Source: CALJIC01 sp039805565
GTDB taxonomy: Bacteria > Chloroflexota > Chloroflexia > Chloroflexales > Roseiflexaceae
Assembly (NCBI GenBank): GCA_039805565.1
Contig: JBDLTZ010000172.1
Location: 1-30,198, forward strand
Length of the DNA: 30,198 nucleotides
Direction of reading: 5' to 3'
In this document: positions 13,592 through 21,638 of the stretch, piece by piece
Position numbering within the stretch: position 1 is the first letter of the stretch
Layout: each line of letters starts with the position of its first letter
The notes under the pieces: model-generated
What the model saw: the letters and a program-made list of their open reading frames with translations, nothing else
Databases searched by the model: none
What the model was told of the DNA's origin: nothing
Position numbers and translations under genes: made by a program

Positions 13592-16177
13592 CTACGGTGG
13601 CATCCCCACCCGCACCGTCGCCCTGGCCTCCACCGGTACGCCATCCACGGTCGTGACGCGCAGGCGCAGTGTGTACTCGCCGGATGGCAGCGCGACGTCC
13701 CAAGCGCCGAGTATGCCGTCGGGCACCTCGCCGCCCTGCGCGATCAGCCGCCACTCCACGGGCTGGCCACCGGCCCCGTACTCCAGCGTGTAGCTCCCGC
13801 GCGCCGTGCCGCGCACCAGCACCTGCGTGCTTGTGATCATCGTGCCGGCCGTCGGCAGGGTGATCTGTGCCACCGTACCCGACGGCACGCCGCTCGGCTG
13901 GATGCCCACGGGGGCCGGGGCGGGCGTCGGCTGCGGGCAGTACTCGGTGGGCGGCAGGGGCGCCCCTGCGGCGCGCGCGTACTCGGCGAACTCCGGCGGG
14001 TAGACCGTGAAGGTTACTTCACGCACCTGCTCCGGTGGGGTGTATGATGCCGCCAGGCAGCTCCCGTCGCCCCCCACCCGCACTGTCGCCAGCGTCACGT
14101 CGCTCGCCGCCGGCTCGGTCCCGGCGATGAAGCGCTCGGGGAGCGGGTTGGGGCACTCCTGCGAGGCCGCCGCGCCCGTCAGTCCGCAGATGGTCGCCTC
14201 GCTGATGCTGGGCGGCCGCTCGAAGGGGCGCGCGGGCCGGCCGGCGTGGTAGGCCAGCATGATCGCGCGCCAGATCGTGCCGGCCCCGTTCGAGCCCGCC
14301 ACCTCCTGCATCGGCGTGTTGTCGCTGTTGCCCACCCACACGCCCACCGTGACGTCCGGCGTAAACCCCACCGCCCACGAGTCGCGCCACTCATTGCTGG
14401 TGCCCGTCTTCACCGCGGCGGGGCGCCCGTCGGGCAGCTCCATCACGTTGCCCGGCCCGAACATAAACTCGCGCGCCTTGTTATCGCTCAGGATGTCGGT
14501 CAGCAGGTAGGCAATCTGCTCGCCGCGCTCCCCCAGCACCTGCCGCCCCGGGTCGTCGCCGGCCTGCTCCAGCACCTCGCCGCGCGCGTTCGTCACCCGC
14601 AGCACCGCCACGGGGTCGCGCATGCGCCCGCCGTTGCGGATGGTGTTGTAGACGTTCGCCAGGTCCAGCAGCCGGACCTCGCCCGCGCCCAGTGCCAGCG
14701 GAAGTCCGTAGCGCGTCGGGTCGTCCAGCGTGGTGATGCCCATGCGGTGCGCCAGCTCCACGAAGGCGTCCACCCCTACGAACTCGATCGCCCGCACGGC
14801 TGGGATGTTGAGCGAGTTCGCCAGCGCCATCCGCAGCCGCTGCGGTCCGTGGAACTGGCCGTCGTAGTTCCTCGGTGCGTACACCTGCCCGCCGCCCGCA
14901 GGGTACTCCACCGGCGTGTCCCAGATGATCGTGGCCGGGGTCCAGCCGCGCTGCAGGGCCGCGGCGTACACCACCGGCTTGAGCGCCGAGCCGGGCTGGC
15001 GCGCGGCGAGCGTCACGTTCACCTGGCCGTCGATGCTCGGGTCGGCGTAGTCCACGCTGCCCACCATCGCCAGGATCTCGCCGCCGGGGCTCAGCATCAC
15101 CGCGCCGGCATTGGTGGCGTTGCGCTCGCGCAGCGGGCCGTACCCCTCCTCGGGCGCGCCCTCGCGCACCCGCCGCCGCACGATCTCCTCGGCCACCGCC
15201 TGCCAGTGCAGGTCGATCGAGGTCACGATCGTCAGCCCGCCCTGGTACAGCACCTCCGGACCGTAGCGCTCCTCGAGCAGCTGCCGCACGTAGAAGGTGA
15301 AGTGCGGCGCCATCACGCTCGCCGTCTGCGGCGCGAACGTCAGCTCGGCCCGCTCGGCCTCGGCCGCCTGCCCCGGCGCGAGGTAGCCGTCCTGCACCAT
15401 CTGGCCCAGCGTCACGCGCTGCCGCTCTTTGGCTCCCTCCGGGTTTGTCAGCGGGTTCAGCAGCGTGGGTGACTGCGGCAGACCGGCGATCAGCGTGGCC
15501 TCGGGCAGCGTCAGCTCCCAGACGTGCTTGCCGAAGTAGGCCTGCGCGGCCGCCTCGACGCCGTAGGCCTGGTTGCCGTAGTACACCTCGTTGAGGTACA
15601 GCGCCAGGATCTGGTCCTTGCTGTACTCGCGCGAGACGCGGAAGGCCAGGATCGCCTCGCGCAGCTTGCGCTCGAAGGTCAGGCTGGTGCGCTCCTCGGG
15701 CGGCAGCAGCACGTTGCGCACGAGCTGCTGCGTGATCGTCGAGGCGCCGCTCACCACCTCGCCGGCCTCGTAGTTCTGCAGCAGCGCGCGCAGGATGCCG
15801 CGGATGTCCACCCCGGGGTTGCGGTAGAAGTCGGAGTCCTCCACCGCAACAGTGGCGTCCTTCAGGCTCTGTGGGATGCGGTCGAACGGCACTACCGTGC
15901 GCCGGCCGCCGCGCGGGTCCACCAGCTCGAACAGCAGTGTCGTTCCGTCCCGCGCGTAGATGTGCGAGGTCTCGGCCGGGCGGTAGCGCCCGATCGCCTG
16001 CGGGTCGGGGAGGTCGCGGCCGTAGTAGCGGTACACGCCGAAGGCGCCTGCGGCGGCCAGCGCGGCGAAGAGCACGGTGAGCTTGGCGAAGGCCAGGGCC
16101 AGCCGCCAGAGGAAGCGCGCTGGCGTGATGCGCGGCCGCGCCCGCGGGGCGGCCCTCGGCTGTGTCAGACGCGACAT
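13592..16177 (-). CDS. Class A penicillin-binding protein (transglycosylase/transpeptidase) with Ig-like C-terminus
   Basis: This 861-residue bifunctional peptidoglycan synthase of the PBP1A type has a short basic cytoplasmic tail, then one membrane segment at ~28-50. The GT51 transglycosylase domain (~70-250) has catalytic Glu113 in VEDSDFYRNPGVD and STITQQLVRN, RKLREAILA and LNEVYYGNQAYGVEAAAQAYFGK. The transpeptidase domain has Ser397-x-x-Lys400 (SALK), Ser455-x-Asn457 (SLN) and Lys590-Thr-Gly (KTGTS). After ~700 a Pro-rich linker leads to a beta-sandwich-like tail (~755-861) that is absent from proteobacterial PBP1A; such tails occur in Chloroflexota PBPs. It acts outside the membrane on lipid II. 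No strong ribosome binding site precedes the ATG, and a minus-strand TATACT lies at 16283-16278. Confidence 0.95.
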   Translation of the reverse strand: MSRLTQPRAAPRARPRITPARFLWRLALAFAKLTVLFAALAAAGAFGVYRYYGRDLPDPQAIGRYRPAETSHIYARDGTTLLFELVDPRGGRRTVVPFDRIPQSLKDATVAVEDSDFYRNPGVDIRGILRALLQNYEAGEVVSGASTITQQLVRNVLLPPEERTSLTFERKLREAILAFRVSREYSKDQILALYLNEVYYGNQAYGVEAAAQAYFGKHVWELTLPEATLIAGLPQSPTLLNPLTNPEGAKERQRVTLGQMVQDGYLAPGQAAEAERAELTFAPQTASVMAPHFTFYVRQLLEERYGPEVLYQGGLTIVTSIDLHWQAVAEEIVRRRVREGAPEEGYGPLRERNATNAGAVMLSPGGEILAMVGSVDYADPSIDGQVNVTLAARQPGSALKPVVYAAALQRGWTPATIIWDTPVEYPAGGGQVYAPRNYDGQFHGPQRLRMALANSLNIPAVRAIEFVGVDAFVELAHRMGITTLDDPTRYGLPLALGAGEVRLLDLANVYNTIRNGGRMRDPVAVLRVTNARGEVLEQAGDDPGRQVLGERGEQIAYLLTDILSDNKAREFMFGPGNVMELPDGRPAAVKTGTSNEWRDSWAVGFTPDVTVGVWVGNSDNTPMQEVAGSNGAGTIWRAIMLAYHAGRPARPFERPPSISEATICGLTGAAASQECPNPLPERFIAGTEPAASDVTLATVRVGGDGSCLAASYTPPEQVREVTFTVYPPEFAEYARAAGAPLPPTEYCPQPTPAPAPVGIQPSGVPSGTVAQITLPTAGTMITSTQVLVRGTARGSYTLEYGAGGQPVEWRLIAQGGEVPDGILGAWDVALPSGEYTLRLRVTTVDGVPVEARATVRVGMPP

Positions 16178-16377
16178 AAGGGCGCAGTCACTCGGCTGTC
16201 AGCCCGGCGACGGAGCCTGTCAGCGTGGGGTGGGAACAAATCGGCGCCGGACGGACGTTCTACAAATGCAGGCAGCAGTATAGCATCTCCTCGCCGGATC
16301 TGCTGCCTGGGCGACCGGCCCGCCCGGCGTGCAGCGGTTCTCATCGGTACATCCGAAGGCACGAAAGGGGCACAGAG

Positions 16378-16620
16378 ATGATTACGATTGCGGTGATTGT
16401 TGTGACGACGGCCTTCGGCTATGGGGTGACGTGGCTGCTGTGGCGCGAGCCGCTCACCACGGCCGACCTGGCGTTCGGTGCGCTCGCGGGGTTTGCGGGC
16501 CTGAGCCTGGCCCAGGTCGGCGCGGGCGGCCGCCCCGAGGTGGGGTTCGTGCTGGCGCTGGCGCTCTCGCTCGGCCTCCAGGCGCTTCGCCGCCGCTCCC
16601 CCCTCGATCGCGTCGAGTAG
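16378..16620 (+). CDS. Small membrane protein (80 residues)
   Basis: This is a short hydrophobic protein with a first membrane helix at ~2-22 (ITIAVIVVTTAFGYGVTWLL), a mildly hydrophobic middle (LAFGALAGFAGLSLAQVGAG) and a second helix at ~55-72 (VGFVLALALSLGLQAL). It ends in a basic tail (RRRSPLDRVE). GAAAGGGG about eight bases before the ATG at 16378 is a good ribosome binding site and decides this start against an earlier in-frame ATG. It is divergent from the PBP gene and followed by a strong hairpin. I recognise no family; the function is unknown. Confidence 0.75.
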   Translation: MITIAVIVVTTAFGYGVTWLLWREPLTTADLAFGALAGFAGLSLAQVGAGGRPEVGFVLALALSLGLQALRRRSPLDRVE

Positions 16621-16632
16621 GGTGGTATGCTC

Positions 16633-16657
16633 ACTGGAGGGGCGAAGCCCCTCCAGT
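16633..16657. terminator. Bidirectional hairpin between convergent genes
   Basis: ACTGGAGGGGC and GCCCCTCCAGT form a perfect 11-bp stem around GAA. The GCGAAGC core is an exceptionally stable mini-hairpin. It lies between the convergent small membrane-protein and metallopeptidase genes, so it probably terminates both. There is no T-tract. Confidence 0.7.
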
Positions 16658-16691
16658 CCTCCCCTCGTTCCTCAGCCCTCGAAGCCCAGCA

Positions 16692-17525
16692 CTACCCGTC
16701 CAGCCAGGCCACCCACTCGCGCTCCAGTGCGTCCAGCCCCTTGCCGTACACCGCCGCGTAGTCTGCCGAGCCGGGGTCGCCCGCGCCGGTCACATACACC
16801 TGGTCCAGCTTCTCGCGGCCGTAGGTCTGCACTAGGAACTCGACGAAGCTGGCCCACTGGTAGTAGAGCGTGTTCATGGCGCCGATGCCGAGGCCGCTGT
16901 AGTGCGTGGCGAGCGGGTAGAATGACCCGGCGGCGCGCTGCTCACGCACGTAGCTGCGGAAGTCGGGGTGTCCGCCGAGCCAGTAGCTCCCCGCGCCCCA
17001 GGTCGCCATTCCCTCCGAGAGGATCAGGTCGGCGCCCAGGTGCCGCTCGCCGTAGCGGTCCTGCTGGAGCTGGTGGACGAACTCGTGCGCCATGATCGCC
17101 ACCGCCCGCCCGCGCGCGATGCTGGGGCAGCTGTGCACCTGCACCTGCCGGATGTCCGTGTAGGCCACGCCGCTCAGCCCGCACCCCGCGTCGTAGAGCA
17201 GCGCCGCGGTCACTGGCCCGCTCAGCGAGCCGCCGAAGCGCGCGCTCACATAGGCCAGCGCCTGCTCCAGGTCGGCTGTCAGCTCCGCGCGCTCCGCCGC
17301 GTATAGCCCGTCGCCCGCCCGCACCGTCAGCAGTCCCACAGGCAGCGGCTGGGCCTCGCCGGTGATCGGCTGGGCATCGCCCGCGATCGGCGCCGGGGCG
17401 TCGCCGGGCCGCCAGCGGGAGACCGTGGCGTCCTGCTGGCTCGGGCGCAGCACGAAGAACGCCGCGCCGAGGAGCGCGGCGAGCAGCAGCAGCTGCGTCG
17501 GCGAGGGAAACGAACGGGTGTTCAT
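16692..17525 (-). CDS. Membrane-anchored HEXXH metallopeptidase (peptidase MA-like)
   Basis: The protein has 277 residues. An N-terminal hydrophobic segment (~10-26, LLLLAALLGAAFFVL) acts as signal anchor, so the catalytic domain is outside. The zinc site is His147-Glu148-x-x-His151 (AHEFVHQ), with a third ligand probably Glu171 in LSEGMATW, the pattern of gluzincins of the peptidase MA family. A central Cys pair (Cys115, Cys133) could form a disulfide. The substrate is unknown. The start has no Shine-Dalgarno sequence, and a -10 box lies only nine bases upstream, so the mRNA may be leaderless. It is convergent with the small membrane-protein gene. Confidence 0.88.
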   Translation of the reverse strand: MNTRSFPSPTQLLLLAALLGAAFFVLRPSQQDATVSRWRPGDAPAPIAGDAQPITGEAQPLPVGLLTVRAGDGLYAAERAELTADLEQALAYVSARFGGSLSGPVTAALLYDAGCGLSGVAYTDIRQVQVHSCPSIARGRAVAIMAHEFVHQLQQDRYGERHLGADLILSEGMATWGAGSYWLGGHPDFRSYVREQRAAGSFYPLATHYSGLGIGAMNTLYYQWASFVEFLVQTYGREKLDQVYVTGAGDPGSADYAAVYGKGLDALEREWVAWLDG

Positions 17526-17534
17526 GCGTGGTGA

Positions 17535-17540
17535 AGTATA
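17535..17540 (-). promoter_or_regulatory. -10 box directly before the metallopeptidase start
   Basis: TATACT on the minus strand ends nine bases before the ATG at 17525, so transcription would begin within a few bases of the start codon. No -35 consensus and no ribosome binding site are seen. This arrangement fits a leaderless transcript. Confidence 0.4.
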
Positions 17541-17659
17541 CCATATCCGCCGATGCCCTACCCCGCCCGCGTAATGATATCTCCACTCGGCGGCACCTCC
17601 CCTTTTCCCTCCGCTGCCTCCCTACGGCCTACCATGGGCCGGTATAAAGGAGGTGTCGC

Positions 17660-19849
17660 ATGGTGCAAGTGCTTGTCATAACCACCGGCACGGATGAGAG
17701 CAGCTCAGACATCACGTTTCTCGGCCGGCAGGTCCGGCTCCGCCGCGCGGGCTGCGGCGGCGACGCGGCAAAGGCCCGCGAGCTGATCGCCGCCCACGAC
17801 GGCCGCGTCGCCGCGATCGGCCTCGAGGGTATGCCCGCCCGCCTCGAGCTCGGTGGCGCCCGCGTCCCCCACGCGCTCGGCGCCACGCTCCCCGCCGCCG
17901 CGAGGCAGACCCCGGTGGTCGATGGCAGCGGCGTTCGCGCCGGCCTGGAGCGCTGGGGCGTCATCCTGGCTGACCGCGCCCAGCCCGGGATCTTCAGCCA
18001 GAAGCGCGTCCTCATGGTCCCCGGTGTCAACCACGACGGTCTGTCGCAGGCGCTCGGGCGCCGCGCCGCTGAGCTGCGCTACGCTGACCTGTTCATCTTC
18101 TTTGGCCTCCCCGACGCCCCCGGCATCGGTGCGCGCCGGACTCTCGGCGCGCTTGCCCACCCCGAGCTCGAGCAGCTCGCAAAAGCCCCCTTCGGCGTGA
18201 TCGCCCCGCCGGCCGGAGGCTCCGCGCACCCCCGCGCCCAGCGTGCCTTCGAGCGGGCCGACGTGCTGGCCGGCGACATCGGCGCCATCCGCCGCTTTGC
18301 CCCGCCCGACCTGCGCCGCAAGACCGTGGTCGTCGAGCACGCCGACGAGGCCGACCTCGAGGACCTGCGCGCGCGCGGCGCCGCGATCGCCGTCACCCTC
18401 ATGCCCTCGGTCGCCGATGAGGGCGGCGTCGGCCGCTGGTCCGCCGCCACCGTTGAGGCGCTGCTGGCCGCTCTGCGCCCTGACCCGGCGCAGCCGCTGG
18501 ACGAGGACACCTACCTCAACCTCATGGCCGACATGCGCTGGGCGCCGCACGTGCGCTACCTCCAGCCCGACGAGGCCGGTGTCAACAAGTTCGCCTTTGT
18601 CATCCACCCGCTCGACATCAGCTTCATCCACGCCTACCCGCCCTTCGCATGGACTAGACACCTGCCCGACGAGCTCGTCGAGGCAGCGGCCGCCTACACC
18701 CCGCCGATGTACGTCGGCAAGATCACCGGCGGCCAGTCGCCCGCCACCGGCCAGCGCATCGAGGGCTACCTGATCTCGCTCGGCGCCACCCCGCGCCAGA
18801 TGATGCAGCGCGGCGAGCGCTTCACCTACGCCCAGCTCAACCAGTGCGCCCGCATGGCCGAGCGCATGGGCGCCCGCATCATGGGCCTCGGCGCCTTCAC
18901 CAGCGTGGTGGGGGACGCCGGCATCACCGTTGCCCACGAGGCCGACATCGCCATCACCAGCGGTAACAGCCTCACTGTGGCCGCCACGCTCGAGGCCGCC
19001 AAGCAGGCGGTGATCAAGATGGGCGTCACCGACCTGACCCGCGGCAGGGCGATGGTGATCGGCGGCACCGGCTCGATCGGCTCGGTCTGCGCCCGCCTAC
19101 TCGCCCAGGCGATCGGGAACGTCGTGCTGGTCTCGATCGAGCCCGAGAAGCTGATCGACCTCAAGCGCACGATCGAGGCCGAGACTCCCGGCGCTCAGGT
19201 GTCGATCGCTACCACGGCCGGCGACCTCGTGGCCGACTGTGACCTGATCGTCACAGCCACCTCGGCCTTCGGCCAGCGCATCGTGGACATCACCAAGTGC
19301 AAGCCCGGCGCGGTGATCTGCGATGTGGCCCGCCCGCCGGACATCGGCCCCGCCGAGGGCGCCCTGCGGCCCGACGTGCTGGTGATTGAGAGCGGCGAGG
19401 TGCTGATTCCCGGCGACGTCGAGATCGGCTACAACATCGGCCTGCCGCCCAAGACGGTCTACGCCTGCCTGGCCGAGACGTCGCTGCTGGCGATGGAGGG
19501 GCGATTCGAGGACTACACGCTCGGGCGCAATATCACGCTCGAGCGCGTGAAGGAGATCTACCGCCTCTTCAAGAAGCACGGCTATCAGCTCGCCGGCCTG
19601 CGCTCCTTCGGCCGCTACATCACCGATGAGGATGTGGCCCGGCGGCGCGTCCTCGCCGAGCGGCTGCGCGCCGACCCGCAGCTCCTGGCGCGCACCAAGG
19701 CCGAGGCCGCCGAGAAGCTCAGGGCTATCCCGGCGTCATCCAAGGGCGTGCGCTCGCGCCGCAGCCGCGCCCGCGCCCTGAGCTGGTCGCTCGGCCTCAC
19801 CAGTGCGGGCGTGCTCGCCGGGGTCATCGCTAAGCGCGTCAGGCGGTAG
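17660..19849 (+). CDS. Acyl-ACP reductase-like / amino acid dehydrogenase-like protein with novel N-terminal half
   Basis: The protein has 729 residues. From ~311 to 660 it closely resembles cyanobacterial long-chain acyl-ACP reductase (AAR): FAFVIHPLD, GYLISLGATPRQMMQ, LGAFTSVVGDAG, ITSGNSLTVAATLEAAKQ, a Rossmann loop GGTGSIG (468-474), then VYACLAETSLLAMEG ... LGRNITLERV. In AAR the Cys of the matching ACFAE motif forms the acyl-thioester intermediate; here it is Cys603. The first ~305 residues contain LFIFFGLPDAP and a second possible nucleotide-binding region, but I recognise no family. The C-terminus is basic, then a short hydrophobic tail (WSLGLTSAGVLAGVIA). A full AAAGGAGGTG ribosome binding site precedes the ATG. 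An NAD(P)H-dependent reduction of an acyl thioester to aldehyde is inferred. No aldehyde-deformylating oxygenase gene lies in the window. Confidence 0.8.
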   Translation: MVQVLVITTGTDESSSDITFLGRQVRLRRAGCGGDAAKARELIAAHDGRVAAIGLEGMPARLELGGARVPHALGATLPAAARQTPVVDGSGVRAGLERWGVILADRAQPGIFSQKRVLMVPGVNHDGLSQALGRRAAELRYADLFIFFGLPDAPGIGARRTLGALAHPELEQLAKAPFGVIAPPAGGSAHPRAQRAFERADVLAGDIGAIRRFAPPDLRRKTVVVEHADEADLEDLRARGAAIAVTLMPSVADEGGVGRWSAATVEALLAALRPDPAQPLDEDTYLNLMADMRWAPHVRYLQPDEAGVNKFAFVIHPLDISFIHAYPPFAWTRHLPDELVEAAAAYTPPMYVGKITGGQSPATGQRIEGYLISLGATPRQMMQRGERFTYAQLNQCARMAERMGARIMGLGAFTSVVGDAGITVAHEADIAITSGNSLTVAATLEAAKQAVIKMGVTDLTRGRAMVIGGTGSIGSVCARLLAQAIGNVVLVSIEPEKLIDLKRTIEAETPGAQVSIATTAGDLVADCDLIVTATSAFGQRIVDITKCKPGAVICDVARPPDIGPAEGALRPDVLVIESGEVLIPGDVEIGYNIGLPPKTVYACLAETSLLAMEGRFEDYTLGRNITLERVKEIYRLFKKHGYQLAGLRSFGRYITDEDVARRRVLAERLRADPQLLARTKAEAAEKLRAIPASSKGVRSRRSRARALSWSLGLTSAGVLAGVIAKRVRR

Positions 19850-19891
19850 ACAGACGAAGGGTGACGGACGATCGACGAGCGCGATGAAGAT

Positions 19892-19995
19892 CTGTCGGGT
19901 GCGTGGAAGGAGTCCCTGGCGCTGGGCCGAGTCCACCGCGCGCACCCGACAGGTCTGGCGATCGATGACGATCGTCGCCTGGCCTGTCGGGTGCG
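19892..19995. repeat. Three-copy 12-mer forming alternative hairpins
   Basis: CTGTCGGGTGCG occurs at 19892-19903 and 19984-19995, and its exact complement at 19941-19952. The middle copy can pair with either outer copy. AGGTCTGG next to the middle copy also matches CCAGACCT near 20002. It sits between convergent genes, so it may serve as a bidirectional terminator. Confidence 0.7.
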
Positions 19996-20008
19996 CGTCC
20001 CCCAGACC

Positions 20009-21337
20009 TCACACTTTCACTGGCACCGGGATCGGCCGGTGCTGCACCGAGTCCCGCCCCAGCAGCCAGAGCGCGCCCAGCCCCAGCAGCACCGCCGCCA
20101 GCGTGAAGAGCCCGCCTACGCCGGGGATCGCCGTCAGCAGCACCAGCAGCGACAGCCCGAGGGCCAGCGGCGCGTACGGCCGCTCGGTCCACGCCGGCCT
20201 CAGCCGCAGGAGGATCAGGCGCCCCAGCTCGAAGCTCACCGCGATCTGCGCCACGTAGGCGATCGCGATGATCGTCAGCACGGCCAGCGCCAGCAGCGCC
20301 AGCGTCCCGATCGCGATCACCAGCCCCATCAGCCCGGTCAGCTTGACCGTGCCCAGCAGCACCGCCAGGATCACCGTCGCCAGCGGCACCAGCAGGAAGG
20401 CCAGCGCGATCGCGAAGATGCTGATGAAGCCCCAGCCCAGGCTCGCCAGCGGCTGCGACTCCAGCTCACCTGTGACCTCGCGCGTCAGCCGCGGCGCCAG
20501 CCAGAGCAGCAGCAAGCCCACCAGCAGCAGCGCTGCGTAGCGCCGCGCCAGATCCAGCACCCACGCCCACGTACCACGCTCCACAGGCGTCGGCGCTGCC
20601 GCCGCTCCGCTCGGCTGCTCGCTGAACGTCACCCGCCCGGCCACGGCGCCCGGCGGCAGGCTCGCGCTCTCGCGGCTGGTGTAGCTCAGGCTGCCCGCGA
20701 CGCGCGCGCTCTGTGCCACTGTCAGCCCCGAGGACACCTGCGGCGCGGCCGGCGCCCCGTCGAGCTTCACCTGCGCCGGCCAGGCCACCCTGCCGCCGCC
20801 ACCGACGTACGCCTCCACATCGCGGCCCACGCTCCCGCGTAGATCCAGGCCCTCGCCCGCGAACAGCAGCTCCTCGCCCACTGCGCCCGCCATCAGCCCC
20901 TGGCCGCCGCCGAACATCAGCGCGCCGCCCACGGCGCTGCCCGGCCGCAGCTCGAGGCTCATGCCGCCTGCCTGGAGGTCGTCGCCGATCTGTGCGCCCG
21001 ACGCGAGACGCAGGACGCCGCCGGCCACCCGCACGTCATCTGCCACCCTCCCGCTGATGAGCACCGCAGCGCCAGCCGCGATCAGGTCGCCCTCGATCGT
21101 GCCGTTCACCTCCACCGTCTGGGCTGCCGCCAGCACATCACCCCTCACCGTGCCGTCGATCACCACGCGGTCGCCTGTGATCACCAGGTCGTCTGCGATC
21201 ACCTCGCCCGTCGCCACTATCGCGGTTTCGCCTGTCCGCCGCTCCGCCGCCCGCGCGCCGAGGGGCGCCGTCACGAGCAGCAGGAGCGCCAGCGCCGCCA
21301 GCAGCGCTGTGGGCCACATCGTCGTCCTCGGCCTCAT
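20009..21337 (-). CDS. Bactofilin-like (polymer-forming) membrane protein
   Basis: The protein has 442 residues. A signal peptide (LLAALALLLLVTAPLGARA, cleavage near residue 30) is followed by ~200 residues of short beta repeats typical of polymer-forming/bactofilin right-handed helices: DDLVITGDRVVIDGTVRGD, VEVNGTIEGDLIAAGA, ISGRVADDVRVAGG and so on. A linker follows, then four or five membrane helices from ~285 onward (LLLVGLLLLWLAP, ALAFLLVPLATVILAVLLG, GLVIAIGTLALLALAVLTI, LGLSLLVLLTAIPGVGGL). The repeats are therefore displayed outside the membrane, unlike cytosolic bactofilins. GAAGGAGG six bases before the ATG at 21337 sets the start; a longer upstream reading is not supported. A role in envelope structure or surface organisation is inferred only. 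Confidence 0.88.
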   Translation of the reverse strand: MRPRTTMWPTALLAALALLLLVTAPLGARAAERRTGETAIVATGEVIADDLVITGDRVVIDGTVRGDVLAAAQTVEVNGTIEGDLIAAGAAVLISGRVADDVRVAGGVLRLASGAQIGDDLQAGGMSLELRPGSAVGGALMFGGGQGLMAGAVGEELLFAGEGLDLRGSVGRDVEAYVGGGGRVAWPAQVKLDGAPAAPQVSSGLTVAQSARVAGSLSYTSRESASLPPGAVAGRVTFSEQPSGAAAAPTPVERGTWAWVLDLARRYAALLLVGLLLLWLAPRLTREVTGELESQPLASLGWGFISIFAIALAFLLVPLATVILAVLLGTVKLTGLMGLVIAIGTLALLALAVLTIIAIAYVAQIAVSFELGRLILLRLRPAWTERPYAPLALGLSLLVLLTAIPGVGGLFTLAAVLLGLGALWLLGRDSVQHRPIPVPVKV

Positions 21338-21581
21338 TGCAGCCTCCTTCGCTGAGCACGGCCGAACATGTGACGCAGTGCGGTATCGTCGCCCCGATCC
21401 TACACCCGCCCTGGCGCGGGCACAGGGAAGATATGCGTGCGCCGGGTGGAGGTCGCGCCACCGCAGAGGCATGCGGGCGTGGTCGGGCGCCGAGCTTGGG
21501 TCGGGGAGGCGGCCCACCGATCGCACGGCGAGGCGGATCGGAGTGCCCGGGGGTGCAGACGCCGAGAAGAGCAGCGCTCCT

Positions 21582-21610
21582 TTGTAAATCCGATAGGATT
21601 GCCGTATACT
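21582..21610 (+). promoter_or_regulatory. Promoter of the GHMP kinase gene
   Basis: TTGTAA (21582-21587), a 17-base spacer and TATACT (21605-21610) lie 28 bases before the ATG, in a locally A/T-rich stretch. The rest of the ~300-base divergent gap is GC-rich and shows no gene. Confidence 0.65.
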
Positions 21611-21638
21611 GCCCGCCGACACGAGACGGAGGCTCTCA

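Noticed and set aside
13498..13644. N-terminal extension of the amidohydrolase
   Set aside because: The extra residues are unlike the family and run into the PBP gene; the ATG at 13497 has a ribosome binding site.
14246..15472. 408-codon plus-strand frame opposite the penicillin-binding protein
   Set aside because: Antisense to conserved transpeptidase motifs; no recognisable domain.
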